NCBI GenBank assembly: GCA_045117315.1
Contig: JBGUNJ010000134.1
Span: 13,778-77,777 of the forward strand
Direction of reading: 5' to 3'
Length of the DNA: 64,000 bases
DNA from: CAG-791 sp045117315
Lineage (GTDB): Bacteria > Bacillota > Clostridia > Lachnospirales > Lachnospiraceae
Made by a program: the position numbers and the translations under genes. Below, piece by piece: positions 57,731 through 64,000 of this stretch. Under the pieces are notes generated by a model. The model saw only the letters and a list, made by a program, of their open reading frames with translations, made no database searches and was not told the DNA's origin. Numbering within the stretch: the first letter of the stretch is position 1; each line of letters starts with the position of its first letter.

Positions 57731-59722
57731 ATGAAGGCTAAAACTATGTACTGGACAGATATACAGTGGAAGCCGGGACTCTTAACACCTCTTTCCTATG
57801 ACGGGCATCTGCGGACTCTGCTGAAAAGATCATTAAAACAAAGAGAGGATCGAAGAGAACAGATTCTGGAAAAAGGCTCACAGCTTCGGATCATGAGCAC
57901 GGGCAGGGCGGGAAAGGTATCTGACTGCGGTTACGACCAGTTCAGATGTATTTACACTGCTCTCCCCTCGGACACGGACTTTCTATTTGAAGCGGATGTC
58001 AGGGTCGCCGGCTTCCTTCGTGAACCCGGCCCGACTAACCGCGAGGCCTTCGGGATCTTTATCAGGGACACCATGGATAGAGACCCGCTCACAGGGTTGT
58101 TTTATTCCAATATGGCAGCTGTGGGCGGTTATTACGGCCGCTATAATTTTTACGGCAGAGAAGGCCTGCGCGCAGAGGATAACAGCTGTGTGCGTAATTT
58201 TACTATGTACCGCAAGATTGACGATCCCGGCGGCGGGACACTGGATTCTATGCACTATGCGGTTCCTTCCTCAGATCCGGAAGTGTTTCACCTTGCCCTC
58301 ATGCGAAGCGGGGATACCGTTTTTGCAAAAATGGAAGCTCCTGACGGCAGCAATCTCCTTGATCCGGATAAAAACGGAGGCATTGAAGAGCTGGCCGGAG
58401 AGGGGAATGTGCACTGCGGGGAGCGGCCATCTGTCAGGCTGCCGGAAGCCTTCCGCTGCAGGGATCCAAAATATCTTTATATCGGCTTCCTTACAACCGA
58501 TGCGGAGATGTGTATAGATAAGGAGTCGGTACGGATTCAGCTCCTTTCCGGGGAAGGAAGAAAACCGGAGACGCATCCCGCCCGTGAAGGAAGTTCCTGC
58601 CGGCTGTCAGAGAAAAAAAATCATGAAGCAGATGCCGGCAAAATGGATGCAGACCCGGGAAAGGACAGGGACACCCTGCCGCAGTCCGGCTGCAGGGGTG
58701 ACGGCAGCGTTCCCTGCTGCCCGCCGGACGACACTGCCTATACCTGCGTCCTTCGCGTGTCCGCGGACGGATCCCCGTCGGGAGACGGCAGTCCGGACAG
58801 GCCTTATGACTTGCAGACAGCAGTGCAGTGCTGCCCTCCCGGAGGGCTGGTGCGCCTTAAAGCAGGGAAATATCTGCCGGAGCAGCCAGTCATCATCCGC
58901 AAAGAGGATTCGGGTGACGGCCGGAAGAGAAAATATCTGTCAGGTCCCTCTTCGCCGGATGAAAAGGCGGTCCTGGATTTCGGAGGTTCCTGCCATGACC
59001 TGCGGATCTGCGGTGATTACTGGACCATAGAAAATATCTGTGTCTCAAGGGGATACGGGATACGGATCGAAGGCAGCCACAACTGCCTGAACCGCTGCGT
59101 CTCCTGTCATAATCTGGAGACAGGAATTCTGATCAGACACCCTGACAATTTTTCCGCCAGAAAAGACTGGCCGCGCGAAAATACGGTTGATAACTGCATT
59201 TCTTTTGACAACAGAGATCCATCCGAGTGCAATGCGGACGGTTTTGCCTGCAAAGTAGCTGCGGGGACAGGAAATATTTTCAGAAACTGTCTATCCTTTT
59301 TGAATTCCGACGATGGATTTGACCTGTTTTCGAAAAACAGGAAGACAGGGCGTGTGCGGATCGAGAACTGTCAGAGCTTTCTGAACGGCTTTAAAAGAGA
59401 CCGGAACGGCGGACTGGTTCCGACCGCCGGCAACGGAACCGGCTTTAAGCTGGGAGGAAGCGGCCTGTATATAGAACATACCGCCGTTGCCTGCCTGGCG
59501 GAGGGCAACAGAAGGGATGGAATCAGAAACAACTCCAATCCATATTTCAGGGTGGAAAGGTGCACATCGAAAAACAACGGGAATAGTAATATTTTATACA
59601 GTATTTATTACTGTACGGGAGCGAAAAAGTACAAAAAGATTATCGGCTGCATCACGGGGTATGATCCGGATTACGACCCGCAGGCTCTGCTGAAAAAACT
59701 TCTTGAGCGCTGCCGCATTTAG
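57731..59722 (+). CDS. PL9-like right-handed beta-helix protein
   Basis: A 663-aa protein without a signal peptide. Residues about 1-275 are a beta-sandwich-like domain (FLFEADVRVAGFLREPG, REAFGIFIRDTMD, LYIGFLTTDAEM). A Cys/Gly/Asp-rich linker (about 280-335) follows. The C-terminal half (about 340-640) is a beta-helix whose coils match PL9 pectate lyases: CNADGFACKVAAGTGNIF, LNSDDGFDLFSKN, NGTGFKLGGSG and RRDGIRNNSNPYF. In PL9 enzymes the corresponding Asp and Lys bind calcium and abstract the proton. It sits in a polysaccharide export block, so it may modify or cut the polymer rather than digest plant pectin. Confidence 0.75.
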   Translation: MKAKTMYWTDIQWKPGLLTPLSYDGHLRTLLKRSLKQREDRREQILEKGSQLRIMSTGRAGKVSDCGYDQFRCIYTALPSDTDFLFEADVRVAGFLREPGPTNREAFGIFIRDTMDRDPLTGLFYSNMAAVGGYYGRYNFYGREGLRAEDNSCVRNFTMYRKIDDPGGGTLDSMHYAVPSSDPEVFHLALMRSGDTVFAKMEAPDGSNLLDPDKNGGIEELAGEGNVHCGERPSVRLPEAFRCRDPKYLYIGFLTTDAEMCIDKESVRIQLLSGEGRKPETHPAREGSSCRLSEKKNHEADAGKMDADPGKDRDTLPQSGCRGDGSVPCCPPDDTAYTCVLRVSADGSPSGDGSPDRPYDLQTAVQCCPPGGLVRLKAGKYLPEQPVIIRKEDSGDGRKRKYLSGPSSPDEKAVLDFGGSCHDLRICGDYWTIENICVSRGYGIRIEGSHNCLNRCVSCHNLETGILIRHPDNFSARKDWPRENTVDNCISFDNRDPSECNADGFACKVAAGTGNIFRNCLSFLNSDDGFDLFSKNRKTGRVRIENCQSFLNGFKRDRNGGLVPTAGNGTGFKLGGSGLYIEHTAVACLAEGNRRDGIRNNSNPYFRVERCTSKNNGNSNILYSIYYCTGAKKYKKIIGCITGYDPDYDPQALLKKLLERCRI

Positions 59723-59769
59723 TGTTGCATGAACAATCTGTCGATGGGATTTACATGTGACATCACACG

Positions 59770-59815
59770 GAATTAACATGCTTGTGGCCATGATCTTGCG
59801 TTCACAAACATGCAG
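59770..59815. repeat. Dispersed repeat family A, short copy
   Basis: ATGCTTGTGGCCATGATCTT, GCGTTCACAAACATGCA matches 63785-63830 and 33025-33068. Confidence 0.7.
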
Positions 59816-59866
59816 TCGGGCGAAACCCCGGTTCCTTCGTCAGGCGGAACAAAGAAAAGGAAACAG

Positions 59867-60739
59867 ATGGCTGATTTACATAAAGATTCTTATATAAAGG
59901 ATTATCATGTTCATGTTGAAGGCGGCACTAATATCCTGACCCTCAATCTGCGGGAACTGTGGCGCTACAGGGACCTGATACTCCTCTTTACCAAAAGAAC
60001 GCTGACCCTGATGTACAAGCAGACGATACTGGGGCCCCTGTGGCTGATCCTCAATCCGCTTTTTACCAGCGTTGTCTATGCCGCAGTATTCAGGGGAATA
60101 GCCGGTATCAGTACCGAGGGCTCTCCTGCCCTGCTGTTCTACCTGACCAGCCATTCTCTGTGGAATCTGTTTGCCACCAGCCTGAAGAGAAACTCCTCGA
60201 CATTTGTGTCCAACGCCAACATCTTCGGGAAAGTATACTTTCCCAGGCTGACCATTTCCATTTCCTCCATGCTCACTTCACTGGTGGAATTTCTCGTGGA
60301 GTTCGCGATGATCTTTGTCATGCTGCTCTGGTATCTTGGCAAAGGCCAGGTTTCGCCGCGGTGGGATCTGATGTGGCTTCTGCCCGTGGTTCTGCTGCAG
60401 ACGGGACTCATCGGACTGGGACTGGGCGTATTGGTTTCCAGCCTGACGACCAAGTACAGGGACCTGACATTTGTCGTGGATTTCGGAGTCTCTCTCTGGA
60501 TGTACGCGACACCTGTGGTATATCCGTTCTCCCAGTTACAGAATGTAAATCTTATGTACAGGGTCATGCTGCTCAATCCCATGACTGTGCCCATGGAGCT
60601 CTTTCGCCTGATCATCCTTGGCCGGGGGACGATCGCCCCCCTGTCGGTCCTTTTCTCCGCAGTATTTACCCTGGCAGCCCTTCTGGGCGGCATGCTTGCC
60701 TTTAACCGGGTGGAGAGAAGCTTTATTGATACTATATGA
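59867..60739 (+). CDS. Wzm/TagG-type polysaccharide ABC transporter permease
   Basis: A 290-aa ABC-2 membrane protein. ATG 59867 follows AAAAGGAAA. The N-terminal amphipathic region ELWRYRDLILLFTKRTLTLM and YKQTILGPLWLILNPL are hallmark sequences of O-antigen/teichoic-acid exporters; six membrane segments follow, ending near AFNRVERSFID. It works with the next gene product to flip a lipid-linked polysaccharide across the membrane. Confidence 0.93.
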   Translation: MADLHKDSYIKDYHVHVEGGTNILTLNLRELWRYRDLILLFTKRTLTLMYKQTILGPLWLILNPLFTSVVYAAVFRGIAGISTEGSPALLFYLTSHSLWNLFATSLKRNSSTFVSNANIFGKVYFPRLTISISSMLTSLVEFLVEFAMIFVMLLWYLGKGQVSPRWDLMWLLPVVLLQTGLIGLGLGVLVSSLTTKYRDLTFVVDFGVSLWMYATPVVYPFSQLQNVNLMYRVMLLNPMTVPMELFRLIILGRGTIAPLSVLFSAVFTLAALLGGMLAFNRVERSFIDTI

Positions 60740-60817
60740 ACCTCTGCCCCTCCATGGTACAGACACCGCTTCGTGCGTTCCGCGTTTCCGCATTGAATTA
60801 ATCAGACATTGGAAAAA

Positions 60818-62185
60818 ATGAAAAAAGCAGAGACAGGGGATCGTCGGCTGATGATCCTGATGAAAAATATATCAAAAGAATACCGTCTGGGAGAGATCGG
60901 GTACGGCACGCTGAACCGGGATCTCCAGAGCTGGTGGGCCCGTGTACGTCATAAACCGGACCCGAATGCCAGACTCGGCAAAGAGAAAAGGCTGGACGGA
61001 GATAGGCTGCTGGCGCTTGACGAGATCAATCTGTCCGTGTACCAGGGTGAGTGTGTCGGTATCATCGGAGGGAACGGCGCAGGCAAGAGCACTCTTCTCA
61101 AGCTGATCTCCCGGGTCGCCGCTCCGACATCGGGATCTATGGATCTGTACGGCCGTGTGACTTCCATGCTGGAAGTGGGAACCGGCTTTCACGGGGAGAT
61201 GACCGGCAGGGAAAATATTTACCTGAACGGAACGATTCTGGGCATGAGCCGTTCCGAGATCGACGACAAGCTGGAGGCCATTATCGACTTCTCCGAGGTA
61301 CGGGATTTTATCGACACACCTGTGAAGCGCTATTCCAGCGGCATGTATGTCAAACTGGCCTTTTCCGTCGCCTCCCACCTGACAAGCGAAATCGTGATCA
61401 TGGACGAGGTGCTGGCAGTGGGCGATGCCGCCTTCCAGAAAAAGTGCATTGAAAAAATGCGCAGTGCCGCAGAGGATGAGAACAGGACTGTCCTGTATGT
61501 AAGCCATAATATGGATACTGTCCGCAGGCTCTGCGACAGATGCATCGTCCTGTCGGCCGGCAGGATCGTTTATGACGGGGAAACGGAGGAGGCGATCCGA
61601 TATTATAATTCCAGCCTTTTATCCGCCAATGAAACAGCTGGCAGGCTCAGCGATATCGTGAGGAGAGGGAGAGATCTCAGCGGGATCTGCAAGATTGAAG
61701 CATTGGAGATTGTCAGCGCGACGGTTTCCGGGGAAGAGCCTGTGCGTTTTAATATGCGTCTTCATTCCCGGGAAGATCTCAGCAATGTCTTTCTGAGACT
61801 GGTCCTCAGCAACAACTACGGTCAGATCCTGGGCATGACAGCCACATCCCCTTTTGAAATCAAAAAAGGAGATGCCTTTTGCAGCTTCTCCTTTCCTGTA
61901 AGTGAACTTGCCCCCGGGGGATATACCTGTGACTTCGCGGTGCTCTCCTTTGACGGAAGCCTTCAGGTCCGCCATGATTTTCTTTCCAAGGTAATGAGTT
62001 TTGAGGTGGCAGAGACACAGCGCTTCTTCGGATCAAACTGGAGGATCCGCAACTGGGGCAGCATTAAGCTTTCCCCGATTGATGTATCGCGGATTGAGCC
62101 GGCCGCCCTTCATGAGGAAAAATCTGTATGGGTCAGTCCAGGGCAGAGCGGTCCCACATACCCAGATGATTCGCCCGGAGCATGA
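60818..62185 (+). CDS. Wzt/TagH-type polysaccharide ABC transporter ATPase with C-terminal domain
   Basis: About 455 residues. ATG 60818 is used; TTG 60809 or ATG 60851/60860 are possible, none with a strong ribosome site. The ATPase has Walker A IIGGNGAGKSTLLKLI, the signature KRYSSGMYVKLAFS, Walker B IVIMDEVLAVGD and H-loop YVSHNMDTVRRLCDR. A C-terminal domain (about 285-430) like the Wzt carbohydrate-binding domain has NMRLHSREDLSNVFLRLVLS and PGGYTCDFAVLS. Such a domain usually recognises the finished polymer end. The last 53 bases overlap the symporter gene on the other strand. Confidence 0.92.
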   Translation: MKKAETGDRRLMILMKNISKEYRLGEIGYGTLNRDLQSWWARVRHKPDPNARLGKEKRLDGDRLLALDEINLSVYQGECVGIIGGNGAGKSTLLKLISRVAAPTSGSMDLYGRVTSMLEVGTGFHGEMTGRENIYLNGTILGMSRSEIDDKLEAIIDFSEVRDFIDTPVKRYSSGMYVKLAFSVASHLTSEIVIMDEVLAVGDAAFQKKCIEKMRSAAEDENRTVLYVSHNMDTVRRLCDRCIVLSAGRIVYDGETEEAIRYYNSSLLSANETAGRLSDIVRRGRDLSGICKIEALEIVSATVSGEEPVRFNMRLHSREDLSNVFLRLVLSNNYGQILGMTATSPFEIKKGDAFCSFSFPVSELAPGGYTCDFAVLSFDGSLQVRHDFLSKVMSFEVAETQRFFGSNWRIRNWGSIKLSPIDVSRIEPAALHEEKSVWVSPGQSGPTYPDDSPGA

Positions 62186-63704
62186 GCTCAAAATGAATGA
62201 TCCCGATCCTGATGCCCGTTCCGACAAAGTCCAGAATCATGCTGAGCAGGCCTGCCACGATCAGACCGTCCCCCGGGATGTTCAGCTGCGTCATGAGTAC
62301 ACCGGTCACCACCAGCATTCCTCCCGATACAGGCGGGATCGTCATACTGAAGATTGAACACATGATCCAGCATGTTACGAGCCAGCCGATATTGACCGAC
62401 ATCCCGTAATATTCCGCAAGATAATAGATAATGGCCGCGAATATAGTGCCGTGCGTTGTGGCCGCAAACAGACTGAGGATAGAAGTCGCGAACCTGCTGA
62501 GTTTTTCCGCGATACCCAGCTCCTTCTCATTGATGTCCATAATTGCCGCGAACGCGGCCGAGCTGGAGCTGGTTGTAAACCCGATAATCATCGATGACTT
62601 CATTTTGCCCAGGGCCCTGACCGGATTGATATGCAGCCTGAAAGCGGTGAATGCCATTTTCCCGGCCATCATCAGCACTGCCATCAGCAGATAAACGACC
62701 AGCGGCTTCCACAGCCGGAAAAAGATTCCAATCCCGTTCTCCCACAACATTTTTGTGAGGGAAGCAAAAATGTAAAGAGGAAGGAATCTGCACACCCCCT
62801 GCACCAGAAAACTGACCAGGAGATTCATCTGCTCCAGCATCTCCCTCACCGCTCCGATCTGTTCTCCAAGTATCAGAAGTCCGCAGCCCGTCAGTATAGA
62901 CAGGAAAACGATCTGCATCATATTCCCTTCCTGAAATGGCGATATGGGGTTGGATGGAAAAATGGAGAACAAAAGCTCTACAATATCATCAGCCTGTGAA
63001 CCTCCTTCCACCACAGCTCCTGTCCCGAAGTGGAAAAAGGGAATCATCAGCAGCATGCAGAGTCCTGTACCCACGATCGTGTTCCGGATCACACATAAGA
63101 GGACGTTTTTCCCCATTTTACTAAAATCGGAGATTGTCCCGATCGAGCAGATGCCCGTCACCACAGAGAGGAAAACCAGCAGGCCGATAAAGGTATTGAG
63201 CATCCCCATGAAGGCGCCCGAAACCGGAGCAAACACGAAGTCGGAAAGGATTCCCGTCACTGCCGCCGGAATGGCTGCCCCTGCCAGGCCCAGAACAATG
63301 GCCAGAATCGCGGCAAGTCCCAGCCGGGCTTCCGTTCCCACTGTACGTGCCGGGCCGTAAAGACAGATCTCATTTACTTCATTCCGATACGACCACATGG
63401 GTGCCAGGCCCAGATTGCCCAGCATCCTGTTCCCCCATTCACTTCCCGGATCCACTTTCGTCGGGTCAAAACTCTCCCCCTGATACCTCAGTTTAAAATA
63501 GGGCTTTCCGAAACGCTTCCCGATGATCAGCGTCCCCTCTTTACTGCCATTATACCGCTCGCTGATCCTGATCAGCATCTCTTCCATCGTCAGCCTCAGC
63601 CTGATGATGTTTTTATTGGTTAATCCGTTTTTCCGGAGCCATTTCTCCATCAGGGCGGAAATCGAATCCACTCCCGCACTGTCCAGCAAAAATACCTTTT
63701 TCAT
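62133..63704 (-). CDS. Dicarboxylate-type symporter fused to a GHKL-ATPase-like domain
   Basis: A 523-aa fusion. Residues about 1-120 look like an RsbW/HATPase_c_2-type ATP-binding fold: RLTMEEMLIRISERYNGSK where the N box would be, and FKLRYQGESFDPTK where the G1 box would be. The usual Asn of the N box is Arg and the usual Asp before the Gly is Gln, so ATP binding may be lost. The rest (about 125-510) is a sodium:dicarboxylate symporter (SDF) with GFTTSSSSAAFAAIMDIN (helical hairpin 1), TTHGTIFAAIIYYLA and IPPVSGGMLVVTGVLM. No kinase or phosphatase gene is nearby. GGGGGAA precedes the ATG. Confidence 0.82.
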   Translation of the reverse strand: MKKVFLLDSAGVDSISALMEKWLRKNGLTNKNIIRLRLTMEEMLIRISERYNGSKEGTLIIGKRFGKPYFKLRYQGESFDPTKVDPGSEWGNRMLGNLGLAPMWSYRNEVNEICLYGPARTVGTEARLGLAAILAIVLGLAGAAIPAAVTGILSDFVFAPVSGAFMGMLNTFIGLLVFLSVVTGICSIGTISDFSKMGKNVLLCVIRNTIVGTGLCMLLMIPFFHFGTGAVVEGGSQADDIVELLFSIFPSNPISPFQEGNMMQIVFLSILTGCGLLILGEQIGAVREMLEQMNLLVSFLVQGVCRFLPLYIFASLTKMLWENGIGIFFRLWKPLVVYLLMAVLMMAGKMAFTAFRLHINPVRALGKMKSSMIIGFTTSSSSAAFAAIMDINEKELGIAEKLSRFATSILSLFAATTHGTIFAAIIYYLAEYYGMSVNIGWLVTCWIMCSIFSMTIPPVSGGMLVVTGVLMTQLNIPGDGLIVAGLLSMILDFVGTGIRIGIIHFELMLRANHLGMWDRSALD

Positions 63705-63784
63705 ACATTTCCCCCGGGGTCTGGCCCCCTTTCACCAAAACATTAAAAATATATCAGATGATACAGCGGGCTCCGCCCCGCTGT

Positions 63785-63925
63785 TTTTGCATACTTGTGG
63801 CCATGGGCGCGTGCCTACAAACATGTATGATTAAACTACGCGCTGCTCCGCTCTTGCGAGCTCTCGCATCGCTCCACACATTCGCACCCCGCCCCGCAGC
63901 GGCCGCTCTGGCGGCCTTGCGTTGC
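63785..63925. repeat. Dispersed repeat family A, longest copy
   Basis: TTGTGGCCATGGGCGCGTGC, CAAACATGTATGATTAAAC, CTCCACACATTCGCACCCCG, CCCCGCAGCGGCC, TGGCGGCC. Used as reference for family A. The window edge lies close, so the element may continue. Confidence 0.8.
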
Positions 63926-64000
63926 TCTGATGGACTGCGAAGCAGTACATTGCTCATAGGGTGGGCGCTCTCAAATGCCCGCAGGACGGGATATGCAGGC

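Noticed and set aside
1..64000. tRNA or rRNA genes, integrase, phage or plasmid functions
   Set aside because: None recognised by eye; a dedicated tRNA scan was not possible.

Overview
The window looks like chromosome of a Gram-positive anaerobe of the class Clostridia, most likely a gut- or rumen-type Lachnospiraceae of moderate-to-high GC. The basis is strong AAGGAGG-type ribosome sites, the gene families present (oligoendopeptidase F, M18 aminopeptidase, BspA-type leucine-rich repeats, AraC-controlled sugar loci, NHLP-type exporters) and C/G-rich third codon positions. The genus is inference; no rRNA or tRNA gene was seen.

Layout. 1-4766: end of a YfhO-like membrane protein, a GT2 lipid-carrier glycosyltransferase, a histidine kinase/response regulator pair and an RsuA/RluB-type pseudouridine synthase, all on +. 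5489-10636: a chromosomal PcfJ-like protein, an XRE regulator with an unrecognised C-terminal domain, and an RSH-type protein (HD hydrolase and TGS, synthetase region degenerate). 10944-16296: precorrin-2 dehydrogenase (-), aspartokinase, an Asp-rich TPR-like protein and a Lon-like AAA+ ATPase. 16398-24829: a MoaE-like/nuclease-like gene pair (-), an inositol-dehydrogenase-like oxidoreductase with its AraC regulator (-), a secreted protein (+) and an Ldh2-type dehydrogenase (-). 25349-33026: PepF, an intracellular LRR protein, an M18 aminopeptidase, an APC permease and a GNAT acetyltransferase, suggesting peptide and amino-acid use. 33190-41260: DUF1349, PAP2, flavin reductase/HxlR divergent pair, two tandem RlaP-like nucleotidyltransferases, a nicotinamidase-like hydrolase, a decayed surface-protein gene, a 55-aa microprotein and a HAD hydrolase.

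41724-49544 is a beta-galactoside locus: AraC regulator, galactokinase, GH2 beta-galactosidase and a GPH-family sugar transporter. 49809-54164 encodes a pair of NHLP-type ABC exporters whose C39 peptidase domain has lost its catalytic Cys and His; no precursor peptide is visible. 54324-62185 is an exopolysaccharide/wall-glycan locus (GT2, GT4, broken pyruvyl transferase, PL9-like beta-helix protein, Wzm/Wzt-type ABC exporter). The window closes with a dicarboxylate-type symporter carrying an N-terminal GHKL-ATPase-like domain.

The most distinctive trait is the intergenic DNA. At least five dispersed repeat families (called A to E here) recur through the window, several with conserved stem-loops. 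Nearly every other gap carries a short tandem duplication, some of which supply stop codons, ribosome sites or gene tails. No transposase, integrase, CRISPR array or phage gene was seen, so the agent moving these repeats lies elsewhere or is extinct.
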